Shown here: positions 48,058 to 58,599 of the stretch, piece by piece
Numbering within the stretch: position 1 is the stretch's first letter
Layout of the letters: each line of letters starts with the position of its first letter
Assembly: GCA_001972305.1 (NCBI GenBank)
Contig: BDDD01001502.1
Coordinates: forward strand, 124,001-188,000
DNA length: 64,000 nt
Reading direction: 5' to 3'
Source: Cephalotus follicularis
Taxonomy: Eukaryota > Streptophyta > Magnoliopsida > Oxalidales > Cephalotaceae
Made by a program: the position numbers and the translations under genes
The notes under the pieces: model-generated
Database searches by the model: none
What the model was told of the DNA's origin: nothing
Seen by the model: only the letters and a program-made list of their open reading frames with translations

Positions 48058-50372
48058 TCTCTGTATAGTCAATCCCATGACATTGTCTATACCCTTTCAA
48101 GACTAATCGCGCTTTATAAGTCTCTATCTTACCATCGACACCAATCTTCCTCTTGAAGATCCATTTGCATCGAATAGGGATAACCCCATCGGGTGCATTT
48201 ACTAAGTTCCACACTTGGTTGGCGTACATGGAGTCCATGTCGGATTTCATGGCCTCTAGCCATGCCCTGGAATCAGTGCTCTTCACTGATTCCTAGTAGC
48301 TGAAAGGCTCGTCTTCATCGATGTCGTTGAATTCGTTAATCCCTTCCATGAGAAAAACATATATCTCAGGAGCTGTCGAAACCATGCCTGATCTCCTCAC
48401 TTGAGGAGTGCCTAGCTGAGATGCCATCTTAAGTTGGGATCCTTCCCCAACAACATCTCTAGAGGGTTCAACCTCTAATTCCTCATTGTCTTGTGGGTTT
48501 TCACCAGGAGGTAACTCTCTTAGTTCCACCATACTCCCACTGCTCCCTTTCTCTAGGTATTCCTTCTCTAGGAATGTAGCAGTTCGCGAAACAAAAAACT
48601 TTTGTTCGCTGGGATGATAAAAATAGTATCCTTTTGTCTCTTTTGGATAGCCCACAAACCGGCAGTGATCCGCTCGCACCTCAAGCTTAGAAGGTTCCTG
48701 CCTTCTAACAAATGCTGGACAGCCCCAAACACTCAAATAGCTTAGGCTGGGTTTCCTCCCTATGTAAACCTCGTAAGGTGTGGAGGGGACGAATTTAGAA
48801 GGAATCCAGTTTAGGATGTGCACTGATGACTGCAGTGCATAAACCCAGAATGAGATCAGAAGATCAGCAAAAGACATCATGGACCGGACCATATTCATCA
48901 AGGTTTGATTCCTCCGTTCAGATACACCATTATGCTGTGGTGTTTCGGGAGGTGTCCATTGAGAGAGAAATCCATTATCCCTCAAATAACCCTAGAATTC
49001 AACAGATAGGTACTCGCCCCCTCGGTCACTCCGAAGTATTTTGATGGGCTTCCCTGTCTGTTTCTCTACTTCATGCCTGAAATCTTTAAATCACTCAAAA
49101 GATTCAGACTTGTGTTTCATCAGAAACACGTACCTATGCCATGATAAATCATCGTTAAAGGTTATGAAGTAGGGAAAACCTCCATAATCATTGACCGATA
49201 TTGGGCCGCAAACATCGGTGTGGACAAGTTCCAATATGTCCACTGCCCTTTCTCCTACCCCGGAGAAGGGAGATTCGGTCATCTTGCCAATCAAACATGA
49301 CTAACATGTTGGAAAGGACTCCACGTCCTGGATGTCCAAAAGTCCATCCCTAACAAACCGTGTCAATCTAGCCTCGCTAGGATGACCTAATCTACAATGC
49401 CATATATATGAAGAGTTTATGTCATTAATCTCTCTTTGTCTTTTATTAGTCCCATGTTGTATTGTTAATGCCATTTGTTCATTTGTATTTAAAATATATA
49501 TCCCGTTATCTATGTGCCCTTCACATATAAGAACGTTGTTATGTATAAGACTACAACCATATGCAGTAAAGGTTATCATCAAGCCAGTCTTATACAAATA
49601 GGAAAGTGAAACGACATTCCTTACAAGGTTCCTTACAAAATAACAGGCATCGAGTTTTAATACATGCCCATTAACAAAACATAACTCAAAAACGCCCACA
49701 TAGCTAGTGTGAATCCGCGACCCATCACCTAGGCGTAAGTCCAATGCTTCAGCTGTTCCGAGCTGTCTAGCTCCTCTTAGCCCCTGCAAAGAGTTCAAAT
49801 GTTAGTCCCACAACCAGAGTCAACTACGCAAGTTGAACTAACATTATAAGCTAGAAATGATTCAATCATAAAAGCATCTGAAGAAGAGGCACCTCCAGCA
49901 TTGGTCTTTCAGAGTTTGGGACACTTTGGTCTCCAGTGACCTTGCTTACCACAGTAACATCAGGACTTCTCATCAGAAAGAAGTCAGATCCTATTTTGAA
50001 TTTCATCCTCATCCACTGCTCTCAGCGGTTTCTTCCCTTTCTTCTTCATCGGCCTCTTGCCATTACCCTTGGACTTGGATCTAGCAGATCTGCCCTTTTT
50101 AGGGGCTGTCTGGGTAGAAGAAGATGGAAGCATCATCACATGTGACTTGGACTTCCCATGGCCCATGTCGGCTTTGGCCGTACAAAGCATTTCCGCAAGT
50201 TCAGGTAGAGAACATTCCACCATGTTCATGTGGAAATTTGTGATGAATTGGGAGAATGTCCGAGGAATGGACGATAATATCAGGTCAATATAATAACCAT
50301 CATCCATGATTATATCCAACTGAGCCAGCTGCTCAATGAGATCAATCATTTTCAGCCCATGAGCATGAACTG
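48058..50372 (-). pseudogene. gag (C-terminal), protease, integrase and RT start of copia K
   Basis: Right to left: gag end (DLIEQLAQLDIIMDDGYYID, LSSIPRTFSQFITNFHMN), a basic linker with KGNGKRPMKKKGKK, and a worn zinc knuckle (CYCGKQGHWRPKC, first spacing shortened). The protease active site VDSG lies near 49811-49824, followed by NSLQGLRG. The integrase zinc part has WHCRLGHPSEARL; the core has LVHTDVCGPI and NGVSERRNQTLMNMVRSMMS (catalytic Glu region). The C-terminus reads VWGCPAFV...VGYPKETKGYYFY. A variable linker leads to RT (WLEAMKSDMDSMYANQVWNLV, WIFKRKIGVDGKIETYKARLV, GIDYTETF). Stops near 49297, 49085, 48990, 48290 and elsewhere. The left end joins 40062 when M is removed. The right end is cut by N at about 50373. 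Confidence 0.92.
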
Positions 50373-51619
50373 ATGGTACGAACAAGGAATACCCATCGAG
50401 GAAAAGAACAGACTGAGACTCGTGAAGAGGTACGAAGTGAGCCTAAGGTTGAAGAGTTGGTACGACAGGTAGTTGCTCAAGAAATAGATCGACTCATTCA
50501 TTCTATGGAAAATCAAGGGCAAGGACGCCAAGAGCCAGTTGCGGCGAAGAATGCATCGGCTGATGTTCAGACTGGTAAGGAAATTGGGGACTGGCTCGAC
50601 ACTTCTGCATATGTCTAGCTTGAGCGGTTCCAAAAGCAAAGGCCGCAGTCTTTTAGTTCAGCCCCTACCCCTGTTGAGGCTGAGCATTGGATTGCGCACA
50701 AGGAGAATATTTTTAATGTGTTGGGATGTGAGGACGAACAGAAGGTAAGCGGCATATAAATTGGAAGGGGATTCCCAAAAGTGGTGGCAAACGATGAAGT
50801 TAGCAAAAGGGGGAAACTACATTGACTCCTTGACTTGGATTGAGTTCTGTGAAATCTTCTATCAGCAGTATTTGCCCACTGCTGATAAGGAGGCTTATGC
50901 GAGGGAGTTTATTAACACTAGGCAAACAGATGGTGAATCAGTCACCGAGTTTTTGGCCCGGTTCACTAGGTTAGCGGGTTTTGCTGGAGCCGCGGAGGGA
51001 TCGGCATTTGAGCAAGCTGAGAAGTTCAAATGGAAACTGCAGTACCAGCTTAGGGGGAAACTGATAAACTCTAGGTTTGCTGACGTGGCAAAAGTAGCAA
51101 ACGCTGCGAAGAATATTGAATTGGAAAGGTTGGATTTTCAGGCAGCTCGGTAAGAAGGGGAAAAGAAGGAGTGATTCTCATGGGAAGAATTCTGAACAAC
51201 AAGGTGAAGGTAAACAGCATAAAAAGGATCATAATCATAATAAGGATGGGGATAACCCCAATGTTCAGATTGCTTTGTGTGATACATGTGGGAGGCGACA
51301 TCCGATTGGGACATGTTATAAGGCCACAAGGGCGTGCTTTGCTTGTGGACAAAAGGGTCATCTCTTTAAGGATTGCCAGAATCCTCGTACGAGAAATAAA
51401 GGAGGAAATGGTAATGATGCGGGACAGCGCAACGTGGGAGGTAGAGTTTTCGCCTTAACGACGCATCAGGCTGCAAACGCTCCAGGTATTGTTTCGGTTT
51501 TGTTTTGTTTTGGAAACCGTAAGGAGTTTATTTTGATTGATAAGTCAACTTATGCTATGGTAACTGAGTCGTTTGTTATGTATCTTGGTGTGTCTTTTCT
51601 GTTATTTGTTTCAGATTGA
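50373..51619 (+). pseudogene. gag of N
   Basis: ATG at 50373 opens MVRTRNTHRGKEQTETREE, the basic gypsy gag N-terminus, and a stop follows at 50618. The capsid frame at 50761-51153 includes GDSQKWWQTMKLAKGG, WIEFCEIFYQQYLPTADKEAYAREFI and GESVTEFLARFTRLAGFAG. The last frame (51116-51619) contains a Lys-rich stretch and CFACGQKGHLFKDC (near 51335-51378), preceded by CDTCGRRHPIGTC, a second metal-binding-like motif. It then enters a short protease-like stretch (GRVFALTTHQA..., FILIDKSTYAMV) and ends. The PPT begins about 20 bases later, so the rest of pol is absent. Frameshifts separate the blocks. Confidence 0.9.
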
Positions 51620-51664
51620 TATATGTTAAGATTTCGGGACGAAATCTTTTTAAGGGGGGAAGGA

Positions 51665-53743
51665 TGTAATACCCCGATTTTCGTGTGCTTATTTTCGGAT
51701 TTTTTATTTGATTTTTATTTGATTTTATTTAGCTTTGTTATATTATGTTGGCCTATTTTAAATTACGGGCTATATGATATTATAATTTTGGGCTTTTATG
51801 TCTTAGGCTAAATAATACCACCTTTGGGTTTTTGATAAATTAAGGAAATAAGGATTATGGGAAAATAAAAGAAATTAATTGTTTTGTATTTTTAAATCAG
51901 TTTTATTATTATAAATGGAAAAATTATGTTTTTAGGAAACAAAATATTTATTTTTGGAATAAAAGACTTATTTTCCCTTTTCTTCCCTCCCTTTCCCGTT
52001 TTCTTCCTTCTTCCTTCCCAAAAACAGATTTTCTTCCTTCTTTATCACCCTCAATCACGAAATTTTGCCCTATTTCCACATTATATCAGATTTGGATTCC
52101 TTTTCTGCATTACCATGACCTAAATTGCCTTTCCCATATTGTATATGTATGTTATTATCCATTGTTTATGCCTCCATTGTGTGTCTCTCTCCTAGTAGCC
52201 GAATTTGCAAGGATTAGAGCCTCTTTTTGTCTTCTTTGCCTCACTGAATCAGGTTTACTCCTCTTTTATTATGGTTTAACAATTAAATTAGTTTAATGAT
52301 AGCCGAATTTTATTGCCTGATTGGTTGCTAGCAAGTTTTAGTTTTGATTCTTGCCATTTATGTTGGTTAATGTTTCTGAGATTCTTAGCAAGCCTTGAAG
52401 TGTCTAGTAATGGTTATAAACAGATTTTCAAACTATAAATTGGTATATGACAGAAATTGATTAATAGATATGCATGCTATGAGTTAGAATATTGCTTTTC
52501 TTCAAAGAAAGATCACCCATTGCATGAACTTTTTGATTCTGGGTGTTTAAATGCCACGGTTAAGTCACATAAGACCGATATAAGTGTTTAAAATCATCTG
52601 GTAATGTAGTAAAATGGTTTTAACAGAAAAATTTGAATTAAAACTACTGTGTGTGCTGTTCTGTCGAGCAGAACAGTCGACTGTCCATTTAAACAGTCGA
52701 CTGTTTTGCCTTGCACAGTCGACTGGACCCCCAGTCACAGTCGACTAGATTCAACCCAGTTTGAGCAGCGTCTCTCTTTGTTTTGAAGAAATCCCAGGAG
52801 GTGGATTTATGGATCCGATTTTGTGATAGAGGCGTATGGGTATACTCTAGTTTTTGTTATGTTAAGGATTCGGATTTTGGGGATTGATTGTGTAGTGCCG
52901 TACACGTCTTTCCATTTGGCAAGTGGGCCTTGCAAACCCCTTGCAACTTCGCATATGTGTATGCGCTTTGGATCTCTGGAATGAGATATCGGAATCGGAT
53001 AAGTCTCTGTTATATGTTTGGATCTCTATGATGAGATTATGGAATCGGATAAGTTTTTATTTTAAAATCTTTAACTTGGTTGATGTTAAAGTAATTTGAA
53101 CGTTTGATTTGGATACTGTTTTGAACTTGGATTATGTTTTTTTTAAATTGAATAACGCTTTGAAAATTAGATATTCGTTTTGAATTGATTGTATGACTAA
53201 TTACTTTATCTTTTGAAAATCATATTAAATTATTTTATGCATAAGGTATATGATATTTAAAGATTCAGGTATTTTCTATCTTTTAAATTATCGTTTTATG
53301 TTTTATGATTCTATATCCGTACTGAGGTTTACACAACCGCGTTTTTGTTTCCATGCGGCAGGTATACGGGGACAGCATCTGGGAAATGTGTGATGAGCGA
53401 GACGTCACCTATGATAAGGAACACGTAGGAGATGGAACCGGTTATGTTTAGTTATTTTATGGTCATGTTAGGACCCCCTATTAGAACAATATTATGTCTT
53501 TCAGTTTATGACTTTGGATTATATTTCAGTTTTTGGTTTATGTTTAAGTTTTCATATTATTAATAAAGTATTAGACAATGTTTTAGATTTTGAATATTAA
53601 GTTTTAGACCATCACGCAATTTGAATAAAAAATGAGTAAATAATTTGATAAAAAGGAATAAAATCAAGTTATATCTCATGATAGGTTATGTTTCGTCTTG
53701 GATTAGGAACCGTAACGAATCCCGCCGTTCGGGGGGTGTTACA
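51665..53743 (+). repeat. LTR1 of N, internally deleted
   Basis: TGTAATACCCCGATTTTCG...GGGGGGTGTTACA, 2,079 bp. Preceded by PPT TTTTAAGGGGGGAAGGA. It matches LTR2 closely but lacks about 1.55 kb of it (corresponding to about 55131-56690). The word array has only its first four members (52675, 52695, 52717, 52739; steps 20, 22, 22) before the deletion. No gene. Confidence 0.92.
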
Positions 53744-54026
53744 GAGATGGTATCAGAGAATAGGATTTTCTTTCCTTAGAAGACCTATCTAGGTTTGACC
53801 TGTGAGATTGGGTAGACATTGGGTTAGGATTTTTGTTGTAATCTTTCTGTCATGTTTGTTGTTTTGTTTTGTTTTGGTGACTGTAAGAAGTTTGATTTGT
53901 TGATAAGTCAACTTATTATGTGATAACTGCGTTATTTTGTTATGCATATTGAGTTGTTCTTCTGTTATTGATTCGGATTGGTTTATGATAAGATTTCGGG
54001 ACGAAATCTTTTTAAGAGGGGAAAGA
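53744..54026 (+). other. 283-bp interior of N with PBS and PPT only
   Basis: PBS TGGTATCAGAGA at 53748-53759. PPT TTTTTAAGAGGGGAAAGA directly before 54027. In between is AT-rich sequence, partly shared with the end of the gag-bearing interior (the TTGATAAGTCAACTTAT area and the CGGGACGAAATC block before the PPT). No ORF. Confidence 0.9.
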
Positions 54027-55040
54027 TGTAATACCCCGATTTTCGTGTGCTGATTTTCGGATTCTTGTTTGATTTTATGTTGGTGTGCATATTTTGGAAT
54101 TTTATTTTAGTATATGGTTGGTCAATTTTAAATTGGGCGTTTATGTTTTAGGCTTAAAGACATAAATTTTGGGCTGTTAAATATTGGTTGGACTATGTAC
54201 ATGAATAAGTAAAATTAATTGAATTATATTTTGTATAAATGGCAAAATTTGTTTTATTGAGAAACAAAATATTTATTTTTGGAATAAAAGACTTATTTTC
54301 CCTTTTCTTCCCACCCTTTCCCGTTTTCTTCCCTCTTCCTTCCCCAAAACAGATTTTCTTCCTTCTTTATCACCCTCAATCACGAAATTTTGCCCTATTT
54401 CCACATTATATCAGATTTGGATTCCTTTTCTGCATTACCATGACCTAAATTGCCTTTCCCATATTGTATATGTATGTTATTATCCATTGTTTGTGCCTCC
54501 ATTGTGTGTCTCTCTCCTAGTAGCCGAATTTGCAAGGATTAGAGCCTTTTTTGTCTTCTTTGCTTCACTGAATCAGGTTCGTTCCTCTGTTATTATGGTT
54601 TAACAATTAAATTAGTTTAATGACAGCCGAATTTTATTGCATGATTGGTTGCTAGCAAGTTTTAGTTTTGATTCTTGCCATGTATGTTGGTTAATGTTTC
54701 TGAGATTCTTAGCAAGCCCTGAAGTGTCTAGTAATGGTTATAAACAGATTTTGAAACTAAAAATTGGTATATGACAGAAATTGATTAATAGATATGCATG
54801 CTATGAGTTAGAATATTGCTTTTCTTTAAAGAAAGATCACCCATTGCATGAACTTTTTGATTCTGGGTGTTTAAATGCCACGGTTAAGTCACATAAGACC
54901 TATATAAGTGTTTAAAATCATCTGGTAATGTTGTAAAACGGTTTTAACATAACAATTGGAATTAAAACTGCTGTGTGTGCTGTTCTGTCGAGCAGACCAG
55001 TCCACTGTCCATTTAAACAGTTGACTATTAGCCATTGAGT

Positions 55041-55182
55041 AGTCGACTGCCTCTTGAAACAGTCGACTGTTTTGCCTTGCATAGTCGACTGGACCCCCTA
55101 TCACAGTCGACTGGATTCAACCCAGTTTGAGTAGTCGACTGCCTATGCAACACAGTCGACTGCCACCCTTGAGTAGTCGACT
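55041..55182. repeat. Phased palindromic word array in N LTR2
   Basis: Seven exact AGTCGACT words start at 55041, 55061, 55083, 55105, 55133, 55154 and 55175, with steps 20, 22, 22, 28, 21 and 21. Two decayed words precede it (AGTCCACT near 55000, AGTTGACT near 55019), continuing the approximately 20-bp phase. Confidence 0.96.
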
Positions 55183-55379
55183 AGATTTTGTTACAGTCTG
55201 CTGGAATTGTCCAGTGAATTTCTGGTTTTAAGTTTTGTAATCCGTTTGTTCGTCTAATGATTTGGAGTATGTTTTTGACACTGTTAAATTACTGTTTGAT
55301 GTTTGAAAGTGATTTTGAACCCTTATAGAAATGATATTGTATCTTTTAGATTTTTGTGCTTCGAGGGACTTTTAAAATT

Positions 55380-56310
55380 TTTAATCAATTCGTCTATCTT
55401 TTTGTGATCGCTTTAAGGTACGGATTTTTCTTTCTTCGATATCTCCTTCGGTTTTATCGGAATAAATTCAGTTTATTATTTTTATGAATAACGTACGGAT
55501 TTTTTGCTCTCTGGCTATCTGATTTTATTGGAACTATCCTGTTTCACTTTTTTTTCTGGTTTTAAGTTTTGTAATCCGTTTGTTCGTCTAATGATTTGGA
55601 GTATGTTTTTGACACTATTAAATTACTGTTTGATGTTTGGAAGTGATTTTGAACCCTTATATAAATGATATTGTATCTTTTAGATTTTTGTGCTTAGAGG
55701 GACTTTTAAAATTGTTGATCAATTCGTCTATCTTTTTGTGATCGCTTAAGGTACGGATTTTTCGTTCTTCGATATCTCCTTCGGTTTTATCTGAATAAAT
55801 TCAGTTTATTATTTTTATGAATAACGTACGGATTTTCTGCTCTTTGGCTACCTGATTTTATTGGAACTATCCTGTTTCACTTTTTATGATTAACTACGGA
55901 TTTTTCGTTCTTCGATATCTCCTTCGGTTTTATCTGAATAAATTCAGTTTATTATTTTTATGAATAACGTACGGATTCTATCGTTCTTTGGCTATCTGAT
56001 TTTATTGAAACTGTCTCGTTTCACTTTTTATGAATAACGTACGGATTTCTCGTTCTTCGATATCTCCTTCGGTTTTCTCTGAATAAAATTAGTTTATTAT
56101 TTTTATGAATAACGTACAGATTTTCTGCTCTTTGGCTATCTGATTTTATTGATACTGTCAAGTTTCACTTTTTATGAATAACGTACAAATCTTCGTTTCT
56201 TGATACCCTCCTATTGGTTTTACTGTAGTAACTAAAAATATAGTTTTACTTTTTGAATAACGTACGGAATCTTCGTTCTTGGTCTCTTCCTACGGTTTTA
56301 CTGAAATGAA
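55380..56310 (+). repeat. Tandem units with AACGTACGGATTTTTCGTTC-type core
   Basis: Alternating units: one begins ACGTACGGATTTTTCG and carries CGATATCTCCTTCGG, the other has TTTGGCTATCTGATTTTATTG. The pair repeats at roughly 120-180 bp, within and after the 335-bp duplication. Related units are in the X1 3' LTR (7430-7740) and once in the inserted LTR near 46145. Confidence 0.85.
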
Positions 56311-57660
56311 TTCAAATGTGATTCCTGATGTTTTATGTACTTGGCTATGTTTTATGATTCGATACGATTTTGAAAATAAAATTCAGTTGACATTTTGAGA
56401 ATTTAATGTTCTTGACTTTATTCTTATGCTGTGATATGTTAAGAAATATGATACGATCAACTCTTTACAATGGAAAAAAAATGAGTTGATGCTATGTAAT
56501 GATATTTCTATGTCCAGAAAATGTTTGGAAAATGTATTTACGTTTTTAAGTTGATTTTAGAAATAAAGCAATGTTTTTGAAAAAGGATATACACAGAGAT
56601 ATTTCCTACCTATGGAGGTACCATAGGCATATCGTAGGCCTGACAAGGGGATATGACACTTCCGTAGCGGTGTGATTTGACTACGGCGTCTCTCTTTGTT
56701 TTGAATAAATCCCATGAGGTGGATTTATGGATCCGATTTTGTGATAGAGGCGTATGGGTATACTCTAGTTTTTGTTATGTTGAGGATTCGGATTTTGGGG
56801 ATTGATTGTGTAGTGTCGTACACGTCTTTCCGTTTGGCATGTGGGCCTTGCAAACCCCTTGCAACTTCGCATATGTGTATGCGCTTTTGATCTCTGGAAT
56901 GAGATATCGGAATCGGATAAGTCTCCGTTATATGTTTGAATTTCTATGATGAGATTATGGAATCGGATAAGTTTTTATTTTAAAATCTTTAACTTGGTTG
57001 ACGTTAAAGTAATTTGAACGTTTGATTTGGATACTTTTTTGAACTTGGATTATGTTTTTTTTAAATTGAATAACGCTTTGAAAATTAGATATTCGTTTTT
57101 GTTTGATTGTATGACTAATTACTTTATCTTCTGAAAATCATATTAAATTATTTTATGCATAAGGTATATGATATTTAAAGATTCAGGTATTTTCTATCTT
57201 TTAAATTATCGTTTTATGTTTTATGATTCTATATCCGTACTGAGGTTTGCTCAGCCGCGTTTTTGCTTCCATGTGGCAGGTATACGGGGACAACATCTGG
57301 GAAATGTGTGATGAGCGAGACGTCACCTATGATAAGGAACACCTAGGAGATGGAACCGGTTATGTTTAGTTATTTTATGGTCATGTTAGGACCCTCTATT
57401 AGAACAATATTATGTCTTTCAGTTTATGACATTGGATTATATTTCAGTTTTTGGTTATGTTTAAATTTTCATATTATTAATAAAGTATTAGACAATGTTT
57501 TAGATTTTGAATAATAAGTATTAAACCATCACGCAATTTGAATAAAAAATGAGTAACTAATCTGATAAAAAGGAATAAAATCAAGTTATATTTCATGATA
57601 GGTTATGTTTAGTCTTGGATTAGGAACCGTAACGACTCCCGCCGTTCGGGGGGTGTTACA

Positions 57661-58594
57661 CATGTACTGTCCACAGTCATCAGTGTATGTGTCATGTATC
57701 CCTCATCATTCTTGGCTCAGATCGTGGACTAGGGTTTGATTTAATGTCACCCCAGGTAATACCGCAATAGCTATAAAATTCATGTTCGCACTGAGACTAT
57801 TGGCAGACATCCCGGGATCCCCTTATTCCCATCTGGCAACACCTGGCCAGAATTTAAGTCTTAACGGACATAAATACTATAGAGCTAGTCACCCCTGAGT
57901 ACGGGTTTGACAATCCCATATTGCGCACTCGATCATACATCTCAATGCAGCTCGCACAAGGCCGAGAGACAACCCTTTTACCAGCACGTGGCTAGTACTG
58001 GGGAAGGAGGAAACCAAATTCAAGCGGTTACTACACAACGCATGCCAGACGCACAGGTCTAAGGATACAACGTAAATCACGTATGATCTACTAGTTGCCT
58101 TCGACTATACATTACCGAGACTATAGGAATCCTATTGACAAAGGTACGAGCATTCCAAATAGGCATCCTATGGTGGGTCAGTACGCACCCCGCATTAAAT
58201 TTTAGGATAAACCCAAATGGCAATGAGATGATCCATCCTCCCCAACATCGGGAGCAAGCATAACACGACAAGTCTTTACGGTTCATCAATTACCCCAAGA
58301 GAGTGAACCTATGACTTGGAATGTTTTGTCAGAAGAGAGTAAGGATCTCATTCTCATAGCCTCCCTAGGCATGAGATCGAACCCTTTGTCGACAAGGCGT
58401 TATATGTGTATTCAATTAATATGGTGATGAATTGATCCAGTAATATGGTTTGGGATAATACATATAACAAAATGCCATCTTTAATAAAACATGCACATAA
58501 AACAATAATGGAATTAAGAATGTTTATATAAAGAGTGTCTATACATGTGAGTACAACCAACTCTCATGGCATGTAGGGACACCCCTATCTAACA
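57661..58594 (-). repeat. 5' LTR of copia K, truncated
   Basis: It matches 36365-36957 joined to 38360-38720 and ends CTATCTAACA before the TGGGC TSD. The inner part of this LTR, the PBS and the start of gag are missing at the N junction. No gene. Confidence 0.9.
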
Positions 58595-58599
58595 TGGGC

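Larger units (their letters stand above)
50373..57660 (+). mobile_element. Non-autonomous gypsy array N (gag, LTR, mini-interior, LTR)
   Basis: From the left: gag with no pol, PPT, LTR1 (51665-53743), PBS, a 283-bp interior, PPT, LTR2 (54027-57660). The left LTR expected before gag is missing, and flanking K sequence is lost on the right, so no TSD can be given. It looks like three LTR positions, two interiors, with the outermost LTR deleted. Neither interior contains RT or integrase, so mobility would need a helper. Confidence 0.88.
54027..57660 (+). repeat. LTR2 of N, 3.6 kb
   Basis: TGTAATACCCCG...GGGGGGTGTTACA. It is the longest copy: palindromic word array (55041-55182), an approximately 335-bp duplication (55222-55556 and 55557 to about 55890), and further TACGGATTTT units to about 56300. 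The CTGAGGTTTGCTCAGCCGCG block lies at 57240-57259. The LTR is more than ten times longer than its own interior. No gene. Confidence 0.92.
24380..58594 (-). mobile_element. Ty1/copia element K, split by four major insertions
   Basis: TGGGC flanks it (24375-24379 and 58595-58599). On the - strand the order is 5' LTR (57661-58594, truncated), gag, protease, integrase, RT, RNase H, PPT, 3' LTR (ending 38720). Integrase before RT is the copia order. E and L sit in the 3' LTR, M in RT, and N in gag. The PBS, gag N-terminus and inner part of the 5' LTR were lost next to N. Stops and frameshifts make it non-functional. Confidence 0.9.

Noticed and set aside
55041..55182. Regularly spaced short repeats resembling a CRISPR array
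   Set aside because: Words are only 8-10 bp with 10-13 bp gaps, the flanking sequence is plant LTR, and there are no cas genes. It is an LTR word array.
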